Shown here: positions 45,979-54,086 of the stretch, piece by piece
Position numbering within the stretch: position 1 is the stretch's first letter
Layout of the letters: each line of letters opens with the position of its first letter
Assembly (NCBI RefSeq): GCF_015390235.1
Contig: NZ_VUOH01000002.1
Coordinates: 1-64,000, forward strand
Reading direction: 5' to 3'
Source: Quadrisphaera sp. INWT6
Lineage (GTDB): Bacteria; Actinomycetota; Actinomycetes; Actinomycetales; Quadrisphaeraceae
DNA: 64,000 nucleotides
Notes under the pieces: generated by a model
Told to the model about the DNA's origin: nothing
The model's database searches: none
The model's input: the letters and a program-made list of their open reading frames with translations, nothing else
Position numbers and translations under genes: made by a program

Positions 45979-47102
45979 CCGGGGCCCTCCTGGCCAGCAC
46001 CGCCTCCGCGACGCCGAGCGCCACCGCAGACTTCGAGGAGCGCGTCTCCACGTACTACGACTCGGCGCAGACCATCCCCTGCACGCCCGGCGACGGGACG
46101 TTCTGCGGCGTGATGGTCGACGTCGGCGTCAACGAGACGCTCGCGCGGTTCCTCATCCTCTACGGCACCCCCGTGCTGAAGGTGCTGCTCATCCTCGTGG
46201 TGGGCCTGGTGCTGCGGAACTTCCTGCACCGGCTCATCGGGGGGCTGTCGGAGCGGATCGCCGCCGGCGAGGCGCAGCCGGGGCAGTCGCGCTGGTGGCG
46301 GGCCGGCCGGGGCCGCGGGTCCTCCGCCGGGCACAGCGACACCGCCCGCCACGACGGGACGATGGCGTTCGAGCGGCGGGCCCAGCGCGCCAGGACGCTC
46401 GGCTCGGTGCTGCGCAGCACCACCACCGCCGTCCTGATGACGGTGACGGCGCTGCTGGTGCTCGGGCAGCTCGGCATCCCGCTGGGCCCCCTGCTGGCCG
46501 GCGTCAGCGTGGTGGGCGTCGCCGTGGGCTTCGGCGCGCAGACGCTGGTGAAGGACTTCCTCGCCGGCATCTTCCTCATCGCGGAGGACCAGTTCGGCGT
46601 CGGAGACTCCGTCGACCTCTCCGCCGACGCCAAGGGCACCGTCGAGGCGGTCAGCCTGCGCGTCACGCGGCTGCGGGGCGTCGACGGGACGGTCTGGTAC
46701 GTCCGCAACGGAGACCTGCTCCGGGTGGGCAACCGCTCCCAGGGCTGGTCGCGGGCGGTGCTCGACGTCGACGTCCCCTACAGCGCCGACGCCGGCCGGG
46801 TCGCCGAGCTGCTGGAGGACGTCGGCCGCGAGCTCCACGCCGAGCGGGAGTGGCGCAGGCACCTGCTCGAGGAGCCCCAGGTCTGGGGTGTGGAGGCGCT
46901 GACGCTGGAGAAGGTGGTGGTCCGCATCGCGGTGCGGACCGCGCCGCTGCAGCAGTGGGCGGTGGCCCGCGAGCTGCGGGCCCGCATCAAGGCGCGCTTC
47001 GACGCCGAGGGCGTGGGCCACGCCGTCGACGACCCGGCCGAGCCCGGTGCGGACGCCCCGGGCTCCGACGCCGAGCCCACCGGCGGCTCCGCCCAGCGCT
47101 GA
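45975..47102 (+). CDS. Small-conductance mechanosensitive channel (MscS family)
   Basis: 375 residues; GTG 45975 overlaps the upstream stop (GTGA). An N-terminal extracytoplasmic segment with two cysteines (IPCTPGDGTFC) precedes membrane helices at ~60-80 and ~145-200. The pore helix/beta domain shows VGFGAQTLVKDFLAGIFLIAEDQFGVGD, the MscS signature (quoted in part). The C-terminal vestibule ends in a proline/acidic tail. A ~45-residue charged loop (RWWRAGRGRGSSAGHSD) between helices is longer than usual. Releases solutes under hypo-osmotic stress. Confidence 0.9.
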   Translation: MTGALLASTASATPSATADFEERVSTYYDSAQTIPCTPGDGTFCGVMVDVGVNETLARFLILYGTPVLKVLLILVVGLVLRNFLHRLIGGLSERIAAGEAQPGQSRWWRAGRGRGSSAGHSDTARHDGTMAFERRAQRARTLGSVLRSTTTAVLMTVTALLVLGQLGIPLGPLLAGVSVVGVAVGFGAQTLVKDFLAGIFLIAEDQFGVGDSVDLSADAKGTVEAVSLRVTRLRGVDGTVWYVRNGDLLRVGNRSQGWSRAVLDVDVPYSADAGRVAELLEDVGRELHAEREWRRHLLEEPQVWGVEALTLEKVVVRIAVRTAPLQQWAVARELRARIKARFDAEGVGHAVDDPAEPGADAPGSDAEPTGGSAQR

Positions 47103-47147
47103 CCCCCTGTCCGCACCCTCCGCGGAGAGTGCGCTCTGGAGCCCCGT

Positions 47148-47193
47148 CCGGACCGCACTCCCCGCAGAGGGTTCCGGGGAGAGTGCGGTCCGG
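47148..47193 (+). terminator. Hairpin after mscS
   Basis: 13-bp stem CCGGACCGCACTC/GAGTGCGGTCCGG (47148-47160/47181-47193), extended by three pairs past a one-base bulge, 46 bp after the mscS stop. A partial copy (CGCGGAGAGTGCG) lies just upstream at ~47121. Confidence 0.65.
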
Positions 47194-47235
47194 TGCCGGG
47201 TCGCGGGGCCGGGTGGCCCAGCGGAGGATCTCGGG

Positions 47236-48861
47236 GTGGCCACTCCGAGCTCTGCCGCGACGCCCCCCACCGACCCCTCAGACCCCCGTGACGAGGTGAC
47301 GGTCGACCCCGAGCTGACCACCGCCTCCGACGACGACCCCGTCCTCGCCGGCTCCGGCGAGGGCCGCCTCGCGCTGGTCACCGGCGTCACCGGCTACATC
47401 GGCGGCCGGCTGGTCCCTGAGCTGCTGGCCGCGGGCTTCCGCGTGCGGGCCCTCGCCCGCAACGCCGACCGCCTGCGCGACAGGCCCTGGCGCGACCGCA
47501 TCGAGGTCGTGGAGGCCGACGCCTCCGACCCCGAGGGCCTGGCCCGCGCGCTCGACGGCGTCGACGTCGCCTACTACCTGCTGCACTCCCTGGGCACCGG
47601 GCGAACCTTCGAGATCCAGGACCGCGGGCTCGCCCTGTCCTTCGGCAAGGCGGCTCGCGAGGCCGGCACCGGCCGGGTCGTCTACCTGGGCGGGCTCTAC
47701 CCCTCGGGTGAGGAGCTCTCCCCGCACCTCGCGGGCCGCAAGGAGGTCGAGGACATCCTCCTCGCCAGCGGCGTGCCGGTGGCGGTGCTGCGGGCCGCGG
47801 TGATCCTCGGCTCGGGCTCGGCGTCGTTCGAGATGCTGCGCTACCTCACCGAGCGGCTGCCGGTGATGATCCGGCCGAAGTGGCTGGCCAACCGCATCCA
47901 GCCGATCGCCGTGCGCGACGTGCTGCGCTACCTCGTGGGCGCCGCGTCGATCCCGCCCGAGGTCAGCCGCGGCTTCGACATCGGCGGGCCCGACGTCGTC
48001 ACCTACCTCGAGCTGATGCAGCGCTACGCGAAGGCGGCGGGCCTGCCCAAGCGGTACGCGATCCCCGTGCCGGTGCTGACGCCGCACCTGTCCAGCCACT
48101 GGATCAACCTGGTGACGCCGGTGCCGCACACCATCGCGGGCGCGCTCGTCTCCTCGATCGTCCACGAGGTGGTGGTCAAGGAGCGCGACATCACCCGGTA
48201 CGTGCCCGACCCGCCCGAGGGGCTGCTCGGCGTCGACAGGGCCATCCAGCTGGCGCTGCAGAAGATCCAGGACCTCGACGTCCAGACCTCCTGGCGCTCG
48301 GCGTCCACCCGCGGGGCCCCCAGCGACCCGCTGCCGTCGGACCCCGACTGGTCGGGCGGGGCGCTCTACGTCGACGACCGCGCCAGCGCCGTCGACGCGA
48401 CCCCCCGCCAGCTGTGGTCGGTCATCGAGGGCATCGGCGGGGTCAACGGCTGGTACTCGTGGTCGCTGGGCTGGCGGGTGCGCGGCCTCATGGACATCGG
48501 CGTGGGCGGTCCCGGGCTGCGACGGGGGCGCGCCAACCCGTACGACCTGTCGGTCGGCGACGCCCTGGACTGGTGGCGCGTGGAGCGCATCGAGGACCTC
48601 CGGCTGCTGCGGCTGCGCGCGGAGATGCGCCTGCCCGGGGAGGCGTGGCTCGACCTGTGCGTGGAGGAGGACGACGCCGGGCGCACGGTCTTCCGGCAGA
48701 AGGCGGTCTTCCACCCCAAGGGGCTGAGCGGCTTCCTCTACTGGCAGGCCATCAAGCCCTTCCACGGCATCATCTTCGGCGGCATGCAGCGCAACATCGC
48801 CAGCGCTGCCTCGGCCGTCCAGGAGACCGACGAGCACTGGAAGCCGTCCCGTGCCAGCTGA
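47236..48861 (+). CDS. NAD(P)-binding epimerase-like protein with C-terminal DUF2867 domain
   Basis: 541 residues; GTG 47236 has GGAGG 8 nt upstream. Residues ~40-300 form an extended-SDR/NmrA-like Rossmann domain: LVTGVTGYIGGRLVPELLAAG and VEVVEADASD, ending in PVPVLTPHLSSHWINLVTP typical of the YbjT-like group. Residues ~360-535 are DUF2867/SRPBCC-like: RQLWSVIEGIGGVNGWYSW and QKAVFHPKGLSGFLYWQAIKPFH (split). Function unknown; such fusions occur widely in actinobacteria. It overlaps the next SDR gene by 11 bp, suggesting a two-gene operon. Confidence 0.85.
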   Translation: MATPSSAATPPTDPSDPRDEVTVDPELTTASDDDPVLAGSGEGRLALVTGVTGYIGGRLVPELLAAGFRVRALARNADRLRDRPWRDRIEVVEADASDPEGLARALDGVDVAYYLLHSLGTGRTFEIQDRGLALSFGKAAREAGTGRVVYLGGLYPSGEELSPHLAGRKEVEDILLASGVPVAVLRAAVILGSGSASFEMLRYLTERLPVMIRPKWLANRIQPIAVRDVLRYLVGAASIPPEVSRGFDIGGPDVVTYLELMQRYAKAAGLPKRYAIPVPVLTPHLSSHWINLVTPVPHTIAGALVSSIVHEVVVKERDITRYVPDPPEGLLGVDRAIQLALQKIQDLDVQTSWRSASTRGAPSDPLPSDPDWSGGALYVDDRASAVDATPRQLWSVIEGIGGVNGWYSWSLGWRVRGLMDIGVGGPGLRRGRANPYDLSVGDALDWWRVERIEDLRLLRLRAEMRLPGEAWLDLCVEEDDAGRTVFRQKAVFHPKGLSGFLYWQAIKPFHGIIFGGMQRNIASAASAVQETDEHWKPSRAS

Positions 48862-49744
48862 CCGCGGTCCCGGCCGGGTCGTCTGGGTCACCGGGGCCAG
48901 CAGCGGCATCGGCCTGGCGACGGCGCTGGCGTGCGCCGCCCGGGGCGACCGCCTGGTGCTCTCCAGCCGCGCGCCCGGCCCCCTGGAGGAGGCCGCCCGG
49001 CAGTGCCGCGCCGCGGGGTCTCCCGACGTCCTCGTGGCTCCCCTCGACATCGGCGACGACGACGCCGTGCGCGCCGTCGGCCAGCGGGCGCGCCAGCGCT
49101 TCGGGCGCCTCGACGTCGTCGTGCAGAACGCCGGGGTCGCGGCCTACGGGCGCATCGACGAGGTCCCGGCCGAGGTGCTCGAGGCGCTGTTCCGCACCAA
49201 CGTCCTGGGGGCCGCGCACGTCGCCGGAGAGGCGGTGCGCACGTTCCGCGAGCAGGGCGACGGCGTGCTCGTCGTCGTCGGCTCGGTGCTGGGCCGCCTG
49301 ACCGTGCCGTGGATGGGCGCCTACAACGCCTCGAAGTTCGCGCTGCGGGGGCTGGTGCGCACGATGCAGCAGGAGAACCGCGACGTGCCCGGCCTCCGGA
49401 TCTCGCTGGTGGCGCCCGGCGGCGTCGACACGCCCATCTACGACCAGTCCGCCACGGTCCTCGGGCGGCGCAACCGGCCGCCTTACCCCGTCGCCTCCCC
49501 CGAGGACGTCGCGGCGAAGGTGCTGCGCGCTGCCGACACCGACCAGCGCTGGCACCGCGAGCTCGACGCCGGGTGGGCCAACCCGGCGATGAAGGCGGCC
49601 TTCGGGCTGGCCCCCGGGCTCTTCGACGCGCTGTCGCGCCCGGCGATGCGGCTGCTGGGCTTCGCCCCCGGCCGCCGGCCGAGCGGGCCCGGCAACGTGC
49701 TGGCCCCGCAGCCCGACGGCGAGCGGCTCCGCCAGCGCCGCTGA
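48851..49744 (+). CDS. Short-chain dehydrogenase/reductase (classical SDR)
   Basis: 297 residues. [17 protein letters not shown] (cofactor motif), [22 protein letters not shown] (NAG motif), VGSVLG with catalytic Ser, and YNASKFAL (YxxxK). It overlaps the preceding DUF2867 gene by 11 bp at GTG 48851. The C-terminal ~60 residues ([33 protein letters not shown]) are longer than in minimal SDRs and amphipathic. Substrate unknown; coupling to the epimerase-like protein suggests a shared pathway. Confidence 0.88.
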   Translation: MPADRGPGRVVWVTGASSGIGLATALACAARGDRLVLSSRAPGPLEEAARQCRAAGSPDVLVAPLDIGDDDAVRAVGQRARQRFGRLDVVVQNAGVAAYGRIDEVPAEVLEALFRTNVLGAAHVAGEAVRTFREQGDGVLVVVGSVLGRLTVPWMGAYNASKFALRGLVRTMQQENRDVPGLRISLVAPGGVDTPIYDQSATVLGRRNRPPYPVASPEDVAAKVLRAADTDQRWHRELDAGWANPAMKAAFGLAPGLFDALSRPAMRLLGFAPGRRPSGPGNVLAPQPDGERLRQRR

Positions 49745-49800
49745 GGTGGCGGTCGCCCGTGGTCACGGCCCCGCGACCGTGATCATGGACGCTGGCCACC
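49745..49800 (+). terminator. Imperfect hairpin with GTGATCATGG core after the SDR gene
   Basis: Arms 49745-49768 and 49777-49800 match at about 17 of 24 positions. The right arm (CCGTGATCATGGACG…GCCACC) is closely related to the left arm at 35556. It begins one base after the SDR stop. Confidence 0.55.
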
Positions 49801-49832
49801 CCGGGCGGCGCCGAGGGGATGATGGAGGGGTG

Positions 49833-50279
49833 ATGCCCTCCCCCACCCCGCCGCAGGGGCCCCGCCAGGGGCTGCGCGTCGGGCGCTCCGTCCCGGCCGA
49901 GCAGCAGAGCTTCTTCGACGCCGTCGGCGGCCACGAGACGTTCGTGCGGCTGGTCGACAGGTTCTACGAGGGCGTCGCCGACGACGAGCTGCTGCGCCCG
50001 ATGTACCCCGAGGAGCAGCTCGACGGCGCCCGCGAGCGCCTGACGCTCTTCCTCGAGCAGTACTGGGGCGGTCCGACGACCTACTCCGAGACGCGCGGCC
50101 ACCCGCGGCTGCGGATGCGCCACGCGGGGTTCCGCATCGGGCCTGCTGCGCGCGACGCGTGGCTGCGGCACATGCGCGACGCCGTCGACTCCCTCGCGCT
50201 GCCGCCGCTGCAGCACGAGCTGCTGTGGGACTACCTGGAGCGGGCGGCGCACAGCCTGCTCAACACCTTCGACGACTGA
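49833..50279 (+). CDS. glbO: Truncated haemoglobin, group II (GlbO-like)
   Basis: 148 residues from ATG 49833, with GGAGG 4 nt upstream (GTG 49830 is also in frame). Group II features: [42 protein letters not shown] (YWGGP) and the proximal haem His in [11 protein letters not shown], then [10 protein letters not shown] with the conserved Trp. Binds oxygen or NO and is usually linked to aerobic or nitrosative stress. The gene is followed by a four-copy repeat array. Confidence 0.92.
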   Translation: MPSPTPPQGPRQGLRVGRSVPAEQQSFFDAVGGHETFVRLVDRFYEGVADDELLRPMYPEEQLDGARERLTLFLEQYWGGPTTYSETRGHPRLRMRHAGFRIGPAARDAWLRHMRDAVDSLALPPLQHELLWDYLERAAHSLLNTFDD

Positions 50280-50289
50280 CCTCCCCGCC

Positions 50290-50446
50290 GGATCGCAACC
50301 AGGCGCCCGACTGCGCTTCCAGGGGGCACCCGAACCGCAACCAAGCGCCCGACTGCGCTTCCGAGGGGCACCCGAACCGCAACCAGGCGCCCGACTGCGC
50401 TTCCAAGGGGTGCCCGAACCGCAACCAGGCGCTCGGCTGCGAGTCG
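50290..50446. repeat. Family B tandem array: four ~30-bp units at exact 42-bp spacing
   Basis: Units start at 50290, 50332, 50374 and 50416. Each reads G(A)A(C)CGCAACCAGGCG followed by CYCGRCTGCG, with 11-12-bp G/C-rich spacers. The last unit matches those at 39.0-39.9 kb best; the first three share a variant (CCCGACTGCGCTTCC), so they probably arose by local duplication. No protein-coding role is likely. Confidence 0.9.
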
Positions 50447-50464
50447 TGAGGGGCGCGGACGCCG

Positions 50465-50499
50465 CGAGGCCCCCGCCCCTGCGGGGGACGAGGGCCTCG
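50465..50499 (-). terminator. Terminator hairpin after the PRC-barrel gene
   Basis: Nested stems CGAGGCCC/GGGCCTCG (50465-50472/50492-50499) and CCCCGC/GCGGGG, 16 bp beyond the stop at 50515. Confidence 0.65.
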
Positions 50500-50514
50500 G
50501 GCAGTCCGGAGGTG

Positions 50515-50868
50515 TCAGCGGCGGCCGAGGCGCCGCTCGCTCGGCGCCGCGGTGTAGGTGATGCCGTAGTGCGCGAACACGTCGCCCTCGGCCTCGGCGC
50601 GGAGCTCGCCGTCGGTCTCGATCGACGGCGCGTCCTTCACCCGGTTCTTCGGGTAGGCGACCTTGACGTAGCCCGGGCCGACGACGGCGTCGTCGATGGG
50701 CACGAAGACCAGCTTCTTGCTGACCATCCCGACCACGACGGTGGCGAAGGCCGGCTGGTCGGAGGCGGTGTCGACGTACACCGACTCCATCTTGCCGATC
50801 TTGTCACCGGCCTCGTCGACGACGTCGTGACCGCTCCACTCACGGATGTTCCCCACGCGCACTGGCAT
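50515..50868 (-). CDS. PRC-barrel domain protein
   Basis: 117 residues from ATG 50868 (MPVRVGNIREWSGHDVVDEAG). The first ~75 residues form a PRC-barrel: GHDVVDEAGDKIGKMESVYVD then KLVFVPIDDAV. The tail (GDVFAHYGI) resembles other actinobacterial PRC proteins. The function is unknown; PRC barrels occur in RimM and photosynthetic reaction centres and bind proteins or RNA. TAGCGT ends 7 nt before the ATG with no Shine-Dalgarno, so the message is probably leaderless. Confidence 0.85.
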   Translation of the reverse strand: MPVRVGNIREWSGHDVVDEAGDKIGKMESVYVDTASDQPAFATVVVGMVSKKLVFVPIDDAVVGPGYVKVAYPKNRVKDAPSIETDGELRAEAEGDVFAHYGITYTAAPSERRLGRR

Positions 50869-50935
50869 GCGTCGAACGCTAGCGATCACCTCGGGCGAGC
50901 GCCCGTCGAGAACGCCCCGGGAACCCGTCGGCGGC

Positions 50936-51757
50936 TCAGCCCTTCCGCCACTCGTCGTCGGTGAGGGTCGAGGCGCCCATCGCGGCCATCTGCGTCATGC
51001 CGCCGTCGACCACGTACGACTGACCCGTGATGTAGCTCGCCTCGTCGCGGCACAGGAGGGCGACGACGGCGGCGATCTCGTCGGCGTGGCCCACCCGGCC
51101 GAGCGGCACGCCCGGGCGGCGCTCGGACTCGACGTCGGCGTCGTGCTGCCCCGTCAGCGGGGTGGCGACCTCGCCGGGGCCGACGGCGTTGACGGTGATG
51201 CCGTGCGAGCCGAGCTCGATGGCGGCGTTCTTCACCAGGCCGCCCAGGCCGTGCTTGGCCGAGACGTAGGCGCCGGAGCCGATGCGCGGGGTGTGCTCGT
51301 GGACGCTGGTGATGGCGACCAGGCGCCCGCCCTCGCCGTCGCCCGCGGATGCCATGCGGCGGGCGCCCTTCTGCAGGGTGAGGAAGGCGCCGTCGAGGTT
51401 CAGGCCGAGGTCCTGGCGCCAGTCGGCGAAGTCCAGGTCGAGGATCGACGCCGAGGCCGACCCGCCGCCGGCGTTGGCGACCACGGCCCACAGGCGGCCG
51501 CCGCCCTCGGCGAGCTCGTCGGCCAGCTCGTCGAGCACGTCGGCGCCGCCGGGGAGGTCGGACAGGTCGAGCTGGCGGACGACGGCGCGGCGTCCCAGCG
51601 CGCGCACCTCCTCGGCGGTGCCCTCGGCGCCCTCCTGGTCGGAGTGCCAGGTGATGCCGACGTCGAGCCCGTCGCGGGCGAGGGCCACCGCGGTGGCCTT
51701 GCCGATGCCGGAGTCGGACGCGGTGACGATGGCGAAGGAGTTCTCGGGGCGGCTCAT
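50936..51757 (-). CDS. Short-chain dehydrogenase/reductase (classical SDR)
   Basis: 273 residues, ATG 51757. FAIVTASDSGIGKATAVAL has the TASDSGIG variant of the glycine motif; ANAGGG, VAITSVHEHTP (catalytic Ser), and AYVSAKHGL (YxxxK) follow; the C-terminus YITGQSYVVDGGM is typical of classical SDRs such as glucose or 3-oxoacyl dehydrogenase types. The DLSDLPGG segment suggests NAD(P) contacts. Exact substrate unknown. It is preceded by a family A repeat element and does not appear coupled to the catabolic cluster. Confidence 0.88.
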   Translation of the reverse strand: MSRPENSFAIVTASDSGIGKATAVALARDGLDVGITWHSDQEGAEGTAEEVRALGRRAVVRQLDLSDLPGGADVLDELADELAEGGGRLWAVVANAGGGSASASILDLDFADWRQDLGLNLDGAFLTLQKGARRMASAGDGEGGRLVAITSVHEHTPRIGSGAYVSAKHGLGGLVKNAAIELGSHGITVNAVGPGEVATPLTGQHDADVESERRPGVPLGRVGHADEIAAVVALLCRDEASYITGQSYVVDGGMTQMAAMGASTLTDDEWRKG

Positions 51758-51800
51758 GCCCGTCCCCTACCCCGCCGCTCCCGTCACAACGACGATCACA

Positions 51801-51898
51801 CCCCCTCCCCGCGACGATCATGCGGCTGCGCGCCACCTGTGACGTGCAGCGCCGCCCGTCGTGGCGCTGAGGTGCGTGATCGTCGCGAGAGGGGTGGT
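51801..51898. repeat. Family A inverted-repeat element, copy 3
   Basis: Left arm with CCCGCGACGATCATGCGG and CGCGCCACCTG; right arm (51858-51898) with GTGGCGCTGAGGTGCGTGATCGTCGCG (quoted as two overlapping parts: GTGGCGCTGAGGTGCG and GTGATCGTCGCG). A short half copy (ACGACGATCACACC) sits at 51789. It lies between the 51915 and 51757 genes and probably ends the leftward transcript from the catabolic cluster. Confidence 0.65.
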
Positions 51899-51914
51899 CC
51901 GCCCTCCCCGCGGG

Positions 51915-52541
51915 TCAGGCCAGGAGGGGGCGGCGCCCGAGCACGTGGCCCCGGGCGCTGGAGAGCCTGCGCCAGGGCCCGGCCGTCGCAGCGGCCACGG
52001 GCGCGGTGGCGTCCGGCGCGTCGGGTGCGGGCAGGAAGCCCAGCGCCTCGGCGGCCCGGGCGAGCGCCGCGGCGAGGTCGCGCGGGTCTCCCTGCGCCAC
52101 CTGGCGCAGCTGCGCCACCTCCTGCGGCGGGGTCGGCGTCCAGCCGGTGCGCGGGGGCAGCACGCCCGCCCACGACGACGCCGCGAGGTGGCCCACGCCG
52201 ACCGGGGGCACCGCCAGCTCGGTGACGCGCTCACCGCCGGGCCCGCTGCGGCGGGCGAGGCGGTCGGCCAGGGCCGCCAGCTCGACGGTGACGTCGACGT
52301 GCGCCGGGTCGCGCAGCGGCACGGCCCGCAGTCCGAGCACGGTCGGCAGGCCGGCCCCGTGCAGGGGGCTCACCCAGACGGCGAGCACGCGGTCGGTGGC
52401 CACGAGCCGGGCCGCGCCGTCGGCGTCCGCGCGGGCGGCGCGGGACACCAGCACGGCGAGGTCGTCGAGGGCGCGCGGGTCGGCGGGCACCAGCGCCGGC
52501 GGCGGCTCCTGGGGCCCGTGGCGGGGCGGCGGGACGGTCAC
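51915..52541 (-). CDS. Hypothetical protein
   Basis: 208 residues from GTG 52541 (VTVPPPRHG), chosen because AGGAG lies 6 nt upstream. No signal peptide, membrane helix or known motif. The middle part (LVSRAARADADGAARLVATDRVLAVWVSPL, seen in pieces) looks like a folded alpha/beta domain, while both ends are proline/alanine-rich. Third positions are almost all G/C, so it is a real gene. It follows the thioesterase gene by 46 bp on the same strand. No function can be assigned. Confidence 0.75.
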   Translation of the reverse strand: MTVPPPRHGPQEPPPALVPADPRALDDLAVLVSRAARADADGAARLVATDRVLAVWVSPLHGAGLPTVLGLRAVPLRDPAHVDVTVELAALADRLARRSGPGGERVTELAVPPVGVGHLAASSWAGVLPPRTGWTPTPPQEVAQLRQVAQGDPRDLAAALARAAEALGFLPAPDAPDATAPVAAATAGPWRRLSSARGHVLGRRPLLA

Positions 52542-52587
52542 GGGCACCTCCTGCGAGTGGCTGGCCGGGTGGACCGGGTGGGCGGCG

Positions 52588-53055
52588 TCAGCGGGACCGG
52601 CGGCGGAAGGGCACCGGCTCGTCGAGCCACGCCTCCAGCACGGCCCGCTCCCCCGGGGTGAGCCTGCGCGAGCGACCGGAGGACACGTCGTAGGCGACCG
52701 CCGTCGTCGTCGCGCGGACGTAGGAGGTGCGCGTGCCGGCGGGGGCCTCGTCGTAGACCTCGTAGCCGAGCTCGAAGCTGGCGCCGCCGACGGAGGTGAC
52801 CCACAGGTCGACCGGCACGGGCGCCAGGCGCCAGACCAGGGGCGCGAGGTACTCGACCTCGTGGTGGGCGACGACGACGCCCGACTCCAGCATGCTCGGG
52901 CCGCCGTCCTCGCGGAGCTCCTCGAAGGCGTGGACGCGCACCTCCTCGAGCAGCCGGAGCACCTGCACGTTGTTGACGTGCCCGAACGCGTCCATGTCGG
53001 ACCACCGCACGGTCACAGGGACGTTCCGCTTCACCACCGGCCCATCGTGGCGCAC
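52588..53055 (-). CDS. Acyl-CoA thioesterase (hotdog fold, 4HBT type)
   Basis: About 155 residues. VRWSDMDAFGHVNN carries the catalytic Asp and the NN of the 4-hydroxybenzoyl-CoA thioesterase/YbgC group; hotdog strands follow (SGVVVAHHEVEYLAPL, WVTSVGGASFELGYEVYD). Hydrolyses acyl-CoA; substrate unknown. The GTG 53055 start is only 1 nt after GGAGG, so one of the GTGs at ~53031-53036 may be used instead. It lies 14 bp downstream of the Fgd-like gene and may be the tail of that operon. Confidence 0.86.
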   Translation of the reverse strand: MRHDGPVVKRNVPVTVRWSDMDAFGHVNNVQVLRLLEEVRVHAFEELREDGGPSMLESGVVVAHHEVEYLAPLVWRLAPVPVDLWVTSVGGASFELGYEVYDEAPAGTRTSYVRATTTAVAYDVSSGRSRRLTPGERAVLEAWLDEPVPFRRRSR

Positions 53056-53069
53056 CCCTCCTCGCGGTC

Positions 53070-54086
53070 TCAGGCGGGGCGCAGCAGGGGGACGACGTCC
53101 TCGGTGAACTGCGTCAGGAACCGCGTCTGGTCCTGCCCCGGACCGTGGAAGACCAGGTGGTCGAACCCGGCCTCCACGTAGCCCGCCACCGCCTGGGCCA
53201 CCTGCGCCGGGTCATCAGCCACGATCCACCGCTTGGCCACCTGCTCGATCGGCAGCTCATCAGCCAGGCGCCCCATCTCCACCGGGTCGTGCACCTGGGC
53301 CTTCTGCTCCGCCGACAGCGACAGCGGCGCCCAGAACCTCGTGTTCTCCAGGGCGCGGTCGTGGTCGCGGTCGTAGGACAGCTTGACCTCGATGGTCCGC
53401 TCGATGTCGGCCTCGGTGCGCCCGGAGGCCTCCAGCCCCTCGCGCAGGGAGGGCAGCAGGGTGTCCTGGTAGAGGTCCATGCCCTTGCCGGAGGTGCAGA
53501 TGTACCCGTCGCCTGCGCGCCCGGCGTACTTGGTCACCCCCGGCCCGCCGGCGGCGATGAACACCTGCACCGGCACCTGCGGCTTGTCGTAGACCGTCGC
53601 GTCGTGCAGGCGGTAGTACTCCCCCTCGAAGGTGACCCGGTCCTCGGCCCACAGCGCCCGGATCAGGCGGACCGCCTCGCGCAGGCGCGCGAAGCGCTCC
53701 CGGGTCTGGGGGAAGTCCGCCCCGACGGCGTGCTCGTTGAGGGCCTCCCCGGTGCCCACGCCGAGGATCACGCGCCCCGGTGCCAGGCAGCCCAGGGTGG
53801 CGAAGGCCTGGGCGATGACGGCGGGGTTGTAGCGCAGGGTGGGGGTGAGCACCGAGGTGCCCAGCTGCACGCGGGTGGTCTTGGCCGCGGCCCAGCCCAG
53901 CCAGGTCAGGGCCGAGGGGGCGTGGCCGCCTTCGTGGCGCCAGGGCTGGAAGTGGTCGGAGATCCACACCGAGTCCAGGCCGGACTCCTCGGCCTGGACG
54001 GCGTAGTCGGCCAGCTGGGCGGGGTCGAACTGCTCCGCGGAGGCCTTGTACCCGATCTTGAGCTCACGGCGGGCGCTGCCCGTCAC
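53070..54086 (-). CDS. fgd: F420-dependent glucose-6-phosphate dehydrogenase family protein
   Basis: 338 residues of the luciferase-like monooxygenase fold. Very similar by eye to mycobacterial Fgd1: [28 protein letters not shown] (contains the His/Trp active-site segment), [23 protein letters not shown] (quoted in part), [10 protein letters not shown] with the catalytic Glu, [16 protein letters not shown], and [16 protein letters not shown]. Fgd oxidises glucose-6-P and reduces F420, supplying F420H2. GTG 54086 overlaps the amidase stop by 4 bp, so it is co-translated with a catabolic cluster, which is unusual. It may be a paralogue; check for another fgd elsewhere. Confidence 0.88.
   Translation of the reverse strand: MTGSARRELKIGYKASAEQFDPAQLADYAVQAEESGLDSVWISDHFQPWRHEGGHAPSALTWLGWAAAKTTRVQLGTSVLTPTLRYNPAVIAQAFATLGCLAPGRVILGVGTGEALNEHAVGADFPQTRERFARLREAVRLIRALWAEDRVTFEGEYYRLHDATVYDKPQVPVQVFIAAGGPGVTKYAGRAGDGYICTSGKGMDLYQDTLLPSLREGLEASGRTEADIERTIEVKLSYDRDHDRALENTRFWAPLSLSAEQKAQVHDPVEMGRLADELPIEQVAKRWIVADDPAQVAQAVAGYVEAGFDHLVFHGPGQDQTRFLTQFTEDVVPLLRPA

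Noticed and set aside
50290..50446. CRISPR array
   Set aside because: Repeats are ~30 bp but the spacers are only 11-12 bp, similar to each other and G/C-rich, and no cas genes are present.
50159..50449. Peptide with 14-residue repeats (NRNQAPDCAS type) read through the 42-bp array
   Set aside because: The frame starts inside glbO in the wrong phase and has no ribosome site. The same DNA unit occurs inverted elsewhere, so selection is not on a peptide.
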